A DNA stretch of 64,000 nt from Amoebidium appalachense (Eukaryota > Ichthyosporea), in the NCBI GenBank assembly GCA_963693365.1, contig CAVNZM010000010.1, forward strand, positions 7,192,001-7,256,000, read 5' to 3'. A program made the translations under genes and the position numbers. Each line of letters begins with the position of its first letter. The stretch's first letter is position 1. Below the pieces are notes generated by a model. That model saw only the letters and a list, made by a program, of their open reading frames with translations, was not told where the DNA came from and did not search any database. This document shows positions 1 through 14,479 of this stretch, piece after piece.

Positions 1-107
1 GTTTGATATATAATGTTGTGTGTAGTTTAGGTGTAACAGAGAGCAAGCAAGACAGGTGTGGTGAGATCTTGTGGGGTCAGATTGTGACGTATGGGGGGGT
101 TTTACAG

Positions 108-623
108 AGGCCATGAAGGAAAAGAGGGAGCTGAAACCGTCAGGGGGCCAGGATCCCACAAAGAAAAACATCAAACCGATTAAGGTGGGTGGGTGGGTAC
201 ATTTGGATGGGTGGGTGGGTGGGTACATTTGGATGGGTGGGTGGGTGGGTACATTTGGATCGGTGGGTGGGTGGGTGAGCGGGTGGGTGGATGGGTGGGT
301 GTGCATGTATGGGTGTGTGGGTGGGTGTTTGTGTGTGTGTGGGGGGGGGGGGGGGGGGGGGGGAGGGGGGGGGGGGGAAGGGGGGGGGGGAGGGGAAAAG
401 GGAGGGGGGGGGGGGGGGGGGGGGGATTTTGGTATGTGGTGGTGGGGGGGAAGGGAGGGGGGGGGATTTTGGTGTGTGGTGTGGGGGGGGGGGGGGGGGG
501 GGGGGGGGGGGAGAAGGGGGGAGGGGTTACAATTTGCTGACGGGGGCATGCACAGACTCCTTTCCTCAAAAAACCGCTGGTAGAGGCCGAGATGACCGAC
601 TCCATGTACGTGTTGTCTTTTGT

Positions 624-662
<39 letters not shown>

Positions 663-1275
663 TCCACGTCTTCTTCAGTTGCCACCCTTTTCAAACTCTT
701 ATGTCACGTGCTGTTGTGGTGACCAGTCCATAGTCGAGATGAACACAGTTTGGCAACGTGCATGTGCCTGCCTTCCTGCCTGCCTTCCTGCCTGCCTGCC
801 TGGACATTTTTTTTTTATTTAAAGAGGGTACTGCTGAAACCCCGAAACATGTATTTGTGTGTGTATGTGTGTGCGTGTTCCTTGTGTGTGCGTGTGCGTG
901 CGTGCGGTTTGTGCATCCAGATTTGCGCAAGTACTAACTACGTGCTGCAGGACGGGGGGCCCACGGTCACCAGGGCTATCAGCCATGTTCTCTGATATGT
1001 CCGTCAGTGCACCAGCACTCAACACGGCTGACGGCTCAGTCTTCACTTTTGCTCCCCCACAAGATGCCGCTATCCCGGGCAAACCAAGAACAATCATCAC
1101 AAGAAAGTAGGTTTCTTGGTGCATAAATCGTGTGTTAATTCCTGTGAACCCACTTCCCTCACTTCCCTGTTTTAGTTCAAGTTTGATAGTGACAGAAAAG
1201 TCGTACGTGGACACGTGCGAGCACCTAAGGACAAAGTCCGGCGAATGCGCGCGCCCCCCACCCCTCCCTCCCCTT

Positions 1276-1317
<42 letters not shown>

Positions 1318-2303
1318 CCCACACACACCACCACCGCTGCCATCATCACCACCCCACCACCGTCATCACACATTTACATTTATGTGAAACTGATCAATTA
1401 CTCAAATGACAAGTAGCAAACACGGTTCACCTAAGCGTATGCATGCATGCGCACACTGCCCATGCCTATGTCTAAAGGCTCTCCGCACATATAACCGATT
1501 ATCTGCTATAAAAGGCATCATATTCTGACCCCTTTTTCTTCAACAGGAAATCGCACACGGTCAGCGGCACCCGTTTTCTGCCCCCACGGACTCTATCCAC
1601 CAGCAGCATAGACATGTACCCGGACATAGTCGATGTCGAGGTCGATAAGTCGTCCCCCCAGAACCAACGCAGGCAGTCACTCATGCCATTGGCTAAAAGT
1701 CACGATGCGCCATCGGGTGCGGCCAATCAAATGCCTCAACCGCCATCTCTGGATCCCTACGATGAAATTCTGCAGTCGCTTGACGCACCGTCGCAATTGG
1801 GCGAAGAGGAAGCTGCGATGATCAAGTCGATTTCCGAAAGTTTTTCGGATAATTATTCCCCCAACACCAATAATACAGCCCCACCACAGCAAAAACCGGT
1901 TTCACCGCTTTCCTACCATTCGTCGTATTCGCAATCTTCTTATTCCCAATCCATCCCTCAGGAATACACACACGATTTTACGGCAGCGGCACCAGACCAG
2001 CAATATTATGGTGGAATGCAAGGTGGAATGCCAGGAATGTCGCTAAACACCAATCAGCCGCCAGAGCATTTGCACGCGGTGCAATCTGCCCCCCTTCTTG
2101 GGTATGCATCACTACAATCCATGGCATCGATTGCATCCATGGGATCGGTGCAGTCGGTGCAATCGGTGCAATCGGTGCAATCGGTAGACCCGTTTGCCGA
2201 TTTGAATACTGCAAATTTAGGATTTGACCTCGACTTCAGTCTTGCGGGCGTCGGTGACTACCAGCAGCAAATGATGGCGGGGCACCAAAACTTGAATCAG
2301 TGA
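108..2303 (+). CDS. 3' part of an unrecognised Ser/Gln-rich protein, four exons
   Basis: Four exons join with matching phases: 108-184, 556-605, 951-1106 and 1547-2303 (stop TGA). All internal boundaries are AG/GT, and the gene continues left of the window. The protein has a Lys-rich stretch in exon 108-184 (KEKRELK, TKKNIKPIK). A Ser/Pro-rich middle follows, with a basic patch TIITRKK across the last junction. The long last exon is rich in Ser, Gln, Pro and Asn and carries QSV repeated in tandem near 2150-2185. This composition suits the disordered C-terminal region of a transcription regulator, but I recognise no domain and name no family. A reading that starts at the internal ATG at 1614 is only part of the last exon. 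The gene converges on the minus-strand chromatin gene that ends at 4280. Confidence 0.66.
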
Positions 2304-4222
2304 CGTCATTTGGGCGTCGTAAATCGCATTTTTTGAAATTAGGTGGGCTGAGCTAAACCCCATTCTGCTCGATCGGATCTATAATAGGTTGAGATGGGAA
2401 TGTTTTTTGAGTTCTTGTTTGTCCAGCAGGGCATGCCATCATTCATCATTCTCTTTAGGTTGGCTGCGACGGGGTACATATTACAACATCCAGAATATTT
2501 TACACACACACACATGCATAGATAGACACATGCATGCATTAGCACATGCATGCATCCATGTATACACACAAATGGTAGAGATGCCATTACAACCTGGATT
2601 TTGGATACTTCAAAGTTGTTTGTTTTTCCCCTTTGACGGTGTCTCTTTTTAAGCTGCTCTCCTGTGTCATTGAGAACTCTGGCACATGTTATCACCAATG
2701 TATTTTATTGGTTCAGTGCACGTGTGCTAAAAAAATTTAATTTTTTTTTTCTTGTGGTTTAGAGTTGTTGCAGTGTGTGCGCTGTTTGGAGAGCGCTCAC
2801 AAATGAAGCGCTGACGCTAAGACTGTACTTACCAGCGTTACGCGTAGGAATTGTGGTTGGTTTGGTATACTAAACGTTTGGTTGTAGGAAATGTTACTGG
2901 GATTATTACCCTTTTGGTTGTCTTGGTTGTTTGGGGTGTATGATATGATAAACATTCATTGGGTGCCAGGGGTATTATCCAAACGTGGTGTTAGACAGCC
3001 ATCATCTTGTCATTGTGCTATAGAGTTTGTTACTACTGGCTACGCCATTCTATTCAGGTGCACGCCCGGTGGTTGATTGCTAACCACATATGTCTCTGTG
3101 AGACTTTGTATATGGCATCGCTATATAATCTTGCAAACTAAAAAATACGCATCATAATTACTGGTTAGGGGTGACGAAAGGGGGTTTCTTTTAGGGAATC
3201 GGGTCGAGTCAGACCCGAAGCGATTTGTCGGTGTTTGGCAAGAGGCGCACCATGGACTCTGCACTAGTGGTGCCGGCAGCGGACGACCCCAGGCCCATGT
3301 GCACGGGTGCATGCTCACTCACCTGTTCCAGCCACGTGCACCCTTATGAAAGCTTGCGGCCAGAAATATGTCTTATATATATTACTGGAGGTCGCCGTGC
3401 TGGACAAAAAGGCTCTGTCCCCCACTCATGCATGCAAGGGGGGAGGTCACGGCCAACATGTTGGCCATCATGGGACAAGTGCGGCGCATCATCATCACGT
3501 GCCTCGAGAGGCTGGTCATGAATGATTTCAATAAGCCGTGAGTTCCCCGTAACTGGAACACTTCTCACCCAGGTCCCACCATTTCCCACTTAAGATATAC
3601 ATTGCATATGGTGACATCGAGCGCCATATGTACACCGCCACCCCCGGGTCGCAACTTCAGAGCTCAGAGGCTATATATGGGGACATGTGACTTTTTTTCT
3701 TTTTCTTTTTTTTTTTTTTTTAACACGAATGATTTAACAATAAATGTTGCCTATGAACTCTGTCCTCGACACAGTCAATGACACTATTGCTTTCACAAGA
3801 TTTAACGGTTACCACGAGAATACCATATAAATATTTATGAATATTTCTGATCAAGCAACAGTATTCCTACCACGATGCATTTGGTATGATCAAAGCCTGT
3901 GTGTTTAGAATGACGAACGATTCGGAGCACAAACACACATCCGGGTACCCAAGGCAAACAATCGAAACAAAAACCTATAAAATCCGATAGTATAAAATCA
4001 CTCGCAGTCCGATCGCCATGATAGTTGCTTATGTCATCATGGATGGTACCATACGATTATTTCAATGACATGCTTTCAGACAAAGGATTTTTGAGGGGGA
4101 CAATCATTCATGGGTGCCCCACAGGAGGCACAACCCAGCCAAAACGAAATCTCGACTTGAAACTGAGACGCAAGATCATCGAAAAAGACGCACCACTTAA
4201 GGACATACCAATCTCATACCAT

Positions 4223-4256
<34 letters not shown>

Positions 4257-4279
4257 CCTCCCTCCCCCTCGCGAGCCTC
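2304..4279. other. 3' flanks between two convergent genes
   Basis: This stretch holds the downstream flanks of the plus gene ending at 2303 and the minus gene ending at 4280. No convincing coding exon was found on either strand; the ORFs present are short and lack splice context. An AATAAA lies near 3740 on the plus strand and TTTATT (minus-strand AATAAA) near 2703, but neither can be tied to a gene. A T run lies at 3699-3721 and a C run at 4224-4253. Confidence 0.5.
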
Positions 4280-4958
4280 CTATTCTTCGCTGGCTGACGT
4301 GTCACCATCATCTTGCACCATGTCCAACCCCCCCTCCACCTCCCCCATCTCCGTATCTCCCTCCTCATTACCCCCCTGTCCCTCCTCCTTCACCTCACCT
4401 TCAACCACCTCATAACCCTCTGCATCCGCCTCTACCGGCTGTGGTGCAACGGGGAGAAGCACAAACGCCGACCCTCCCTTCTTTGCCGTTTCAGCCGTGA
4501 CGACCCTAAAAGACTTAATCTGCGTTTTTGCAGTTTTTTCCGTTATTTCCGGTTTTTCCGTTGTTGTACCCGTAGATACTCTTTCCATGGCGCCGCACGC
4601 CACAAGTTCCTTCTCCAACCACTCTGCCTGATTCGCCATCCTCTGAATCATTAAAGAGTGGTTTCTTCCTGCAGGGCTATCATCCAACCCCCTCTTCTTT
4701 AACTCATTCAGTTGTTCCTCTGCTATTGATTGTTGCCCTCTCAACTGTTGTAATTGCAACTGCAACCCTCTTGCTGTATCACTCCTTTTTGGTCTACCCC
4801 TGGTGATCAGTGTTGGGTGGCCCGTTGAACTGTTGCCCGCTGGTCTCTGTGTTGTGGTGGGTGTGTGGGTGCTTGCCCTGGCAGCAATGCGGCGGCCTAC
4901 AAGGTGGTCTCGTCTTGTTTGATCCAGGGGAGGAAAACGGTGCCTGTCTTGCAGACGC
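4280..4958 (-). CDS. terminal exon of the chromatin gene: AT-hook, coiled coil, acidic tail
   Basis: The 226-codon exon ends at TAG (4282-4280). It is joined in phase to exon 5699-5594, whose final AG is completed by the first base here. It carries an AT-hook core (RGRPK), then a Gln/Glu/Leu-rich coiled-coil-like stretch and a strongly acidic C-terminus. Read alone, an ATG at 5002 would make it a separate 240-residue ORF. The strong acceptor at 4959-4960 and the phase match argue that it is a last exon. Confidence 0.7.
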
Positions 4959-5044
4959 CTGAATGGGGATGATGGGGAATGAGGAGTGGTTGTGGATGAC
5001 ATAAAGGGTCATGGGGGGAGAAGGGTTACGCACACACGACCGTG

Positions 5045-5076
<32 letters not shown>

Positions 5077-5248
5077 CGTGTGCGTATGGGGAAAGGGGGG
5101 GGGGGGGGGGGGGGGGGGTCAGCATGCAGTACACATTACGAAGTACGAATTCACAATGGGTAATGAGCGCGGATCTGCGGAACAGACACAGCATGTAGTA
5201 TGAGTAATATTCCTCTCCCATTTTCCCCCCCGTCTTTCTTTCTTTCTT

Positions 5249-5336
<88 letters not shown>

Positions 5337-5508
5337 GGGGGGGTCCGAACAGAAATGCTGCGTGTAACATGCTAGAACACAACAGCCCCAATAAGTGCAG
5401 CATTTTTCACCTCCTCTGCCATTGGCTGCGAGCTCTATCGCTCATGAATGCAGGTGTCGACAGGTGGCCACACACCTTGTAGGGGGAGAGGGGGGAGGGG
5501 GGAGGGGG

Positions 5509-5553
<45 letters not shown>

Positions 5554-6134
5554 GTGGGGGAGGGAGGGGAGGGGGGGGGGGGGGTATCAATACCTTAGCT
5601 GTGTTTTTAGGGGCCCCTCACACGAGTGTCTGTGGTTGAGACAGAAGACGGCCTCAGCAAGCAGATGGCCTGGTAGCACCCCCCCATTTCTCCGCCTCAC
5701 TGGAGAAACGGTGGCTCAGAAGGTCAGCGGGTGGAGGGGAGACAGGAAGGTGAGGATTGTGGTGAGAGAGAGAGGGAGAGAGAGGCAGAGGGGGAAGGAA
5801 GGAAGGAGCGAGGGGGGGGAGGGGGGGGGGGGGGGGGGGGGGAGGGGGTAGTGAGGGGGTGAGAGAAAGGGAAGGCAGGGAGGGGGTAAGAAAGAGAAGG
5901 AAGGTAGGGAGGGAGTAAGAGAGAGTGTGTAGCACGCAAGCATGGACCCAAGCACGCACCTGCACGTGGACTTGCCCATCCCCATATCCACACAGCCAGC
6001 CATGCCTAGTCGTGCCCATGTGCCCATCCCCCCACATGTGCACACCCACGTAATCCCCCCCCCCCCCCCCCTCCCCCCCCCCCCAAAATGCCCACCCACA
6101 CCCACACCACACCCACCGACACCCCCCATCCCCC

Positions 6135-6165
<31 letters not shown>

Positions 6166-6709
6166 ACGCACACACACACAAAGCCACGCACCCACCTTCC
6201 ATCCGGGCGTGTACCCAACTCCCTTGGTTGGCCTGTTGCCGTGTAGTAGGTGAGGGGTCGGCCATCATTGGTTGGGCCTAGCAGGGTGGCCCTCTGGCTC
6301 ATATCCAAAGTACCCTCTAGCCCCTTGGCCCTGTATTGCACACAGTCAGTGGCCATAAATGAAGTCATGAAGTGCATGGTGACATGAAGAATGTGTGTGC
6401 ATAAAAAAATATCAAATAATCGGTGCAGATAGTAGTGTTGTTTGACCCAGGGAGGGAAACGCACAGAGTTGAATTCGCCGCACTCGGCTGCAATCTCTTC
6501 TTCTTTGTTTCAGCAGTGCACCAGAACAAAAGAGAAACCAAAAAGGGCACGAAGGATCAACTCCCCTCGGCTTATCTTGGAAAAGGGGAAGAGGGGGAAG
6601 CGGAGGGGAGGAAAAGAAAAAGAAGGGCGGGGAGAGGGTATGTGAGTGAGTGAGTGAGTGAATGAGTGATTGAGTTCGTGCGTGAGCGAGCATGTGTGTG
6701 TATGTGTGT

Positions 6710-6767
<58 letters not shown>

Positions 6768-7045
6768 TGTGTTTCAACATACATCTGGTCAGCAAAGTAG
6801 GGTGCAGGCCACTCGACCAATAGCCTATCAGGCAGACTATCAAAGTACCACCACTGCCTCGAGAACCTATCCACCCCCAGTGGCCTGGGCCCCTTGTAGC
6901 GCCTGTTGCGTGCTGTCAGCTCTGCTCGTGCACTCGTTTCGTTGTTTACGGGGGCAGGGGCCTTGCCGTTTTCCCTGTTGGGTTGGTTAGAGCGCATGTT
7001 AGAAGCATATAGAGCTAATGATATTTTGACACTTGTTTTACCTTC

Positions 7046-7090
<45 letters not shown>

Positions 7091-8087
7091 ACCCCCCTCC
7101 CTCCCCCCCCCACCCCCCCCCTTGGTGCCAACAACAAGCAGACGTCCAGTCTGTCACGACTACTGATATAACGAACAATGCGAGGGCAAGGGAGGAACAG
7201 AAGAGAGAGAAACAAATGCGTGCACCAAGACTTGTTGTGGGCAGTGAGAGAACCCAAGCTCCAAAGCACATTAATTATTGCCGAAAGAGCATGCGATCAA
7301 AGCCAGAAAAGCAGAACACACCGACAACGTTTAAACTGTTTATACGGTACTGCACTTTGTAAGTACAGGTGCAGGTGTGTGGTCACCAAGCGTGTTTCGT
7401 CCTGTGTTGTGTCCAGTCCAACATTTGGTGCGGGCATGACGCCGTTTAGTAAATGGTTGCACAAAGGAGGCATGGCGCGGTGTCGAAAGCATAGTGATAG
7501 TATGGACAGATGGTGATACCGGTATACACGGTTTCCCCTGCCTTCTCCTATAATCTTGCACAACAACTTTGTACAGGCATAGAGACAACCAACTACGTAT
7601 GTATTAAAGTAAAATCAACAACACTTTTGCAGACATGTTTTTTTTTTTGTTTTTTGTTTTTTTATAAAAAAACCCCCACGTACTTTGTGTTTTCATCCTC
7701 CTCCTTCTCCTCCTCTGCCTTCTTGCCATTCTCATCAGCACCCACATGCCCCAAGTCATCTGCACAAAAAAAAAAAAAAAAAATGCAGTTGGTGAGTTCA
7801 GAGCAAATGAAATCATGGAATATAAAATGCAATAGAGAGGTTTGGTTTGATTAGCCGTGGGAAGGAAAGGATTGATAGTGCGTTGTGTGGTCATGCAAAA
7901 AGGGAACCTGGGAAAGCAGAAAAGTACAAGTGCTTTATAAACGTGCGGTATAACCTTCCCCCACCCCCCCTCCTCCATCGCAGGCGCATATGATTGTCTG
8001 TGTGTTGGTGTGCTTGTGCTTATGCATGTAGCACAGCGCACACACAAACACACACACTCTCTGTGTGTATCTCCGAAGACTCCCCAG

Positions 8088-8125
<38 letters not shown>

Positions 8126-11100
8126 TCTCTCTCTCTCTCTTATGTGTGTGTGTCAACACACATGCGAGCGCAGACACGCTCACACATCCATAATCCCCCC
8201 CTCCCTCCCCCTTTCTCTTTTCTCTCTGTGTGTGCCTGTGTACAATGCTGCACGTGCATGTGTAAGCACCACCAACCAGCACCGCCACACACCTTCAACC
8301 TTAACCCTTTTTGCTTCTCCCCCGTCAGGTGTTGCTGCAGGCTCTGTGCCACGTCTCCTCTTGCCCTTTGCCGAGTTGGGTTGGGTGGGTGGGGGTAGGT
8401 CCTCCGTAGCTACATGGTTGTCCTCCTTGCCATGTGCTGTGCGTGCATGTGTGAGTTAGTGACTACATGAACACGAGTCTGACTATGACCCCGCAATGGG
8501 CGGATGCTGCAGAACACATTAGTTAGTGACATGTAAATGCCGCGATGTGATTGGCTGATGCAGCATCCCGGGCGGCAACAGGGTAAAAAGGCTGCCAATC
8601 ATATTTATGCACAGTTCGAAACAAAAATGTCGACCGCATCTCGTTGACTGCAGTTTCCTGTATACGTAGGCTCGTTGTTAACTTGTCTCTTGCGCTAAAA
8701 CAAACGAAGCTTAGGCTATAGGAGTTTGCCAGTTATAAAGTTTGGGACAGTCTTAGCTATGGCCAAAACAAGTAAACCAAAACAGACCAATCCCGCAAAG
8801 AAACCAAGGAAACCACGGCGAAGCAAGGAAGAGATACAATGGGATAAGGAGGAGAAGGAAAGAAAGAAGGCACAGAGAGAGAAGATTCGGCAAGAAAAAG
8901 GAGAACAAAAAAAACAGGCAAAGGAAAAAAAGAACAAGCAGCCGAGCAGAAGAAACGGGAAGCAGACTTGGAAGCACAAAGGAAACGAGGCCAGCTCCAG
9001 GCCACATACAACCAGATCGTGTTTGATAGGTTTATAAGTGAGAGTGCTGAGGAACTGAAACGTGACCCAGACGCGTGGCGTTTGGCTGCAGACGGTCGTT
9101 AGAGCAAAATATGTAGCGACACGTTTCGGGACAACGGATATTCGGCTTACAAAACTGTCTTAGGCGAGCACGTTTCATTTGACACCGAACCCGAGGAAAC
9201 ACAACCTGCTGGCAATGGATTGGATACAAATCACTAATATTAAATCGGCTAAACATTCCTAAAATTGAACAATCCAATCAAGCAGCGTTACAAGGAGTTG
9301 CAAAACTTTCGGGAGCCAATGATGACGATGGCGTCATACGCTTTCAAGCCTACTTATCTGCCACATCCGCCCATTGCGGGGTCATAGTCTATGTGCACCT
9401 GTCCCAACTCTTCTATTCTCTCTCCCCCCCTCCCCCCCCCCCCCCCCCCATCTCTTTATCTCTCTCCCTCTTTCTCTTCGTTCTCCCCCCCCCCCCCCCC
9501 CCCCCCCCCGGGGGCGAGGGCGCCATAACCGCCATTTTCCAAAAAACACACGTACACACACACGTCCCCTTCAACTATCCGTCTCACCACCCACCCGACA
9601 AACAACAGAGCAGCATCTCAAAAACCACATCCGATCTGTAAAACGTGTGCGAGTGTTTGAGTGCATATTTGGACATGGAAGTACGTGCGAGTACCTCTAT
9701 GTTGTGTGTGTATGCATATGTGCCTGTATGTGTATGCATGCACGGGTTTGTCTCCGTGTGTGCCTATGTGTGTATGCATGCACGGGTTTGTCTCAGTGTG
9801 TGCCTATGTGTGTATGCATGCACGGGTTTGTCTCAGTGTGTGCCTATGTGTGTATGCATGCACGGGTATGTCTCAGTGTGTGCCTATGTGTGTATGCATG
9901 CACGGGTTTGTCTCAGTGTGTGCCTATGTGTGTGTGCATGCACGGGTTTGTCTCAGTGCGTGCCTATGTGTGTATGCATGCACGGGTTTGTCTCAGTGCG
10001 TGCCTATGTGTGTATGCATGCACGGGTTTGTCTCAGTGTGTGCCTATGTGTGTATGCATGCACGGGTTTGTCTCAGTGTGTGCCTATGTGTGTATGCATG
10101 CACGGGTATGTCTCAGTGTGTGCCTATGTGTGTATGCATGCACGGGTTTGTCTCAGTGTGTGCCTATGTGTGTGTGCATGCACGGGTTTGTCTCAGTGCG
10201 TGCCTATGTGTGTATGCATGCACGGGTTTGTCTCAGTGTGTGCCTATGTGTGTATGCATGCACGGGTTTGTCTCAGTGTGTGCCTATAATATATGCGTGT
10301 GCCTATGTGTGTATGCATGCACGGGTTTGTCTCAGTGTGTGCTTATGTGTGTATGCATGCACCGGTTTGTCTCAGTGTGTGCCTATGTGTATGCATGCAC
10401 GGGTTTGTCTCAGTGTGTGCCTATGTGTGTATGCATGCACGGGTATGTCTCAGTGTGTGCCTATGTGTGTATGCATGCACGGGTTTGTCTCAGTGTGTGC
10501 CTATGTGTGTATGCATGCACGGGTTTGCCTCAGTGTGTGCCTATGTGTGTATGCATGCACGGGTTTGTCTCAGTGTGTGCCTATGTGTGTGTGCATGCAC
10601 GGGTTTGTCTCAGTGTGTGCCTATGTGTGTATGCATGCACGGGTTTGTCTCAGTGTGTGCCTATGTGTGTAGGCATGTACGAGTATGTGTCTGTGTGTGC
10701 CGGCACGTGTACATGTACATAAGCAAGTGGGTGGATCAACACGTACGCAGCATGGGGTTGAGTGTGTCGTCTATGTACTGGCCCATCCTGTTAGTGGCCA
10801 GTAGCTGTTCACACAGCGCCCGGCACACCAGCACCTTGTCCCCTGCACACACAATGCCGTCAGTTGCATCGTGAGGACGTGAACTTGAGGTGGCGGCTGC
10901 GGGGTTTGGAATACGAAACACGGTACGAAGCACAGCTACACGATGAGAAACACATGCGAGGGGAAGGGGGGAAGTAGGGCAGGACGGGAGAGGGGGGGGG
11001 GGGGGGGGGTGATGGTTCAAGTCATTAAGGCACTCAAGGCCTGTGATTGCTGCATAGGAGAGGTGTGTGGCCGGCGGTCAAGCTGCCAGGGGGAGGAGGA

Positions 11101-11592
11101 GGGGGGGGGGGGGGGGGGGGGAGGGGGAGGTATACCTGGGGGCAGGGTCCATATTGGGGCACGGGCCAGTTTGGCCACAGCATCAGGCAGACGTTCAAAC
11201 GGACTATTGATGGTCCCTGTGGGACACAGAGCCTCCTTGACGTGGGGCTGTACGGGCATGGGGAGGGGTTAGGAAAGGAGAGTGGGGGTGTAGATTGTGT
11301 TCAAGAGTACGAAGTACATACTAATAATGGAAAACAGCATGCAGAGTGCAAACCACACACAAAGAGTGTGCATGATAAGCAGGAAGGAGAGAGGGGGGTG
11401 GGGAGTGGGGGGGGGGGGGTGGCAGCGTTCACTGCTTATTATACAAACAGAGAGAGAGAGAGAGCACCGATGCGGTGGTCGTGGACGGGAGAAGAGAGGG
11501 AAGAGGGAAAGGGGAGGGGAGGGATGAGGGGGAAGGGTTCAGGGGAGGGTGGGGTCGGTTGGTGTGTGTGTGTGTGTTTGTGTGTGTGTTGG

Positions 11593-11628
<36 letters not shown>

Positions 11629-11995
11629 GGGGGATGTTACCAGCATAAGATATTTGACCACGGCAGCAGGCACGGTCTTGAAGGACACAGCCATGCCCTG
11701 CAGACTGTAGTATTCCTGGGAGGTGCAGGAAGTATCAGGGCTGATATGTATGTTGATGCAATGGCATGGTTGCTTGCATCAAAAATTCAAGGTAGACATT
11801 TAGAGAACAGGGTAAGAGAATACGAAGGACAAGGAAAGTATCAAAGGCATGGCAAGAGATTCTAACGAGGGCAGAAAGCATAGTTCCAAAAATAACGGGT
11901 GAGGAAGGTTAAGGTCCTATGTATAGGTGGTCAGACCACATGTTATTGGAAAGGAAGAGACAGAGAAAGCAAGAGACGAAGAGCATGGTGCAGGA

Positions 11996-12032
<37 letters not shown>

Positions 12033-13454
12033 GTGTGTGTGTGTGTGCACACACGCCGAGGGTGCAGCACGCCCGTCTGCCTGAACTACATGTGTGCCAC
12101 GGGAGAAAAGGGGGAAGGAGGGGGGGGGGGGGGGGGGGTAAATACCTCATCATTTTCCGAAGCAAAGCGGCCGTCCAAGCCGCCAGCAGCGCAGATGTGG
12201 CAGTACCAGTTGCCTTCGGGTATCTGCAAACACAGGCAGGGGGTCAGGGATGGGCCTAACTGCTTATGCTACCGATCACTGGTGTAAGGGTTAATGATTC
12301 ACAGGTAGCAAGCCGTGGAAAGACGGCTCGGTTGGGACATGCAAGGTTTGGGATTAACGAAACGTGAAAGTGCCAGAGTAACGATAGATGATTGCGGTGT
12401 AACAACACAAACTACATCTGCGCACATGTTTGAGCATACGGTGGGTCACAAAGCGTGCGAAATATGACACATGCCGCCAATGACAACCAACCACATTCCC
12501 CCACCTTGCTGTAATCCACTAAGCATCAACAACACATGCGCCAACGTCCACCACACAGAGCCCAAGATGAAAAGCAAAAGAGAAAAAGAATAGGAGGTCG
12601 GGATTTGTTCGCTGTGAGTGTGTGTGTGTGTGTTGGTGTTAATGGTGATGGTGGTGGTGGTGGTGGTGTGTGTGTGTGTGGTGGTGGGGGGGGGGGGGGG
12701 GGGGGGGTCCGCACCTGCTGCAGTGGGGGGTCCAGGCAGTATGTGTGGTAGCCCCTATCACAGTAGTCACACAGCAGCATCATCTCATCATGGTCTCCAT
12801 GCAAACAGTACTCGCACGCAGTAGTACTGTACGCAGCAGCAGCAGCCGGAACAGGAACAGCCGTTGCCTGCTTTGTGGGCGTGTCGGTAGGGTTTGGGGT
12901 AGGATGGGGGGATGAACCCACAACCAATCGGATGGTGAGTTTATTCTTGCTCTTCCCACCCTCCTCATCCCCATCATTTTTGGCGTTTTGGTCAGGGGTG
13001 ATTCTCCCCTGATCATCGCCGCTCTGACTGCTCTGAGTTTGTAGTTGCTGTTGTTGCATAGTTTTGATGCGTCTGCTCTCACGCACGGGTTGGGTACCGC
13101 TAGCGTGGGTTGGTGGGTGTGGCGGTGCGTCGGGTGAGTTTTTGGCGCGGGTAGTGGATTGACGACCGTTTGCGTTCTTGCCCTTGCCGCCTGACTTGGT
13201 CACCATTTCGTCTTTGGTGGTAGGTGGTTTATCCTGTTGAAAAAATGTGAATAACGGCGGTGCCATTGCTGGATTACGGTGTGGAAGAAAGGTTTCAACA
13301 GGATGGGGGTGGAACTCGTAGGATTACAATGCGTGGGGTAGGTTAGGGCAAAGAGCTGAAAACATTGTTTGTGTTGGTGTGTGTATGGAAGTGTCTGTGT
13401 TTGTGTTGCAGTGAAGATCTGTACCCACGTGTGTGCATGTGTGTGTGCATGGCT

Positions 13455-13485
<31 letters not shown>

Positions 13486-14384
13486 GGGGGGGGGGGAGGG
13501 GGAGGGCTCGTGCGTATGTGGGCTCTCGTGCATGCACGCGTGTGCATCCGTGCTTCGTCTGTGTGTGTGTCTCTCTGTGCGTGCACGTGTTTTTTGTGTG
13601 CTCTATCAGTGGCAGAGGCAGAGGGTGTATAGAACACGATGGTGAAAACACAAGAGCTAAAACAACACACACCTGGTTTTTCACTCACAACACCATTCAA
13701 CAGATCCATTAAAGAGAAACCGACCAGTCTGCAAGGCCAAAGTGCCTTGAGCAGTGCCCATCATTATAAGGAAGGGGGTGGAGAGGGAGCACGGGCAGGC
13801 GGGTGGACGGACAGCGGCGGCGGCGGCGGGGGGATGGGGGGGGGGGGGGGGGGATGTTATACCTCCTGGGGGTGAAGGGATGGATGGGCAGAGGGACGGC
13901 CACTGAATCTTTGGCGCTCTATTTCCAGCATCAGGCCCCCAAGGTTGTAGTCCGTGTCCCCCTTGGTGCACAGGTTGAAGTCGCAGGGCTGCAGCGGCAT
14001 TGTGTGAGTCAATGCATGGTCCCAAGAAAGGTTGATTTGTGTGTGTGTGTGTGTTCGTGTGTGTGTGTGTGTGTGTGTGCGTGTGCGTGTGTGTGTGTAC
14101 ATGTATGCCTGTGCCCGCAAATGTGCAGCGTATGGCACATCTGGGACTGGGGTTCATCCTAATCAGCACAAGGGCGCCCATCACACACCACGGAGGCCCA
14201 GGGGTATGGGCACTGGGGAAAAAGGGGGGGGGGGGGGGGAGGGGGTGAGGAGTGAGGGAGTGAGGAAGGAGGGTGGGAGGGGGGACGGGGGGCGGGGGAG
14301 GAGGGCGGACGGGGGGGGGAAGGGGGAGGGGGGGGAGAGAGAGAGGGGGGGGGAGAGAGGGGGGGGGGGGGGGAGAGAGAGAGA

Positions 14385-14423
<39 letters not shown>

Positions 14424-14447
14424 GGGGGAAGGGGGGGGGGGGGGGGG

Positions 14448-14479
<32 letters not shown>

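Noticed and set aside
180-605. Gly- or Pro-rich ORFs on both strands around 300-650
   Set aside because: They translate G and C homopolymers in an intron; the real coding sequence there is limited to 108-184 and 556-605.
1160-1260. Exon between 1106 and 1547 in the first gene
   Set aside because: Acceptor-like TTTTAG at about 1174 leads to an immediate stop in phase; direct joining of 1106 to 1547 keeps the frame.
4280-5002. Independent single-exon 240-residue gene starting at ATG 5002
   Set aside because: A strong acceptor at 4959-4960 and a phase match with exon 5699-5594 make it more likely the last exon of the chromatin gene.
6985-7165. Coding exon with [14 protein letters not shown] on the minus strand
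   Set aside because: Exon 7759-7684 splices directly in phase to 6974-6783; including this segment lacks a usable donor.
9374-10722. Plus-strand ORFs of 214-432 codons rich in Cys, Met and Val
   Set aside because: They are translations of the 40-bp minisatellite, open in all three frames because the unit lacks stops, and they lie antisense inside an intron of a real gene.
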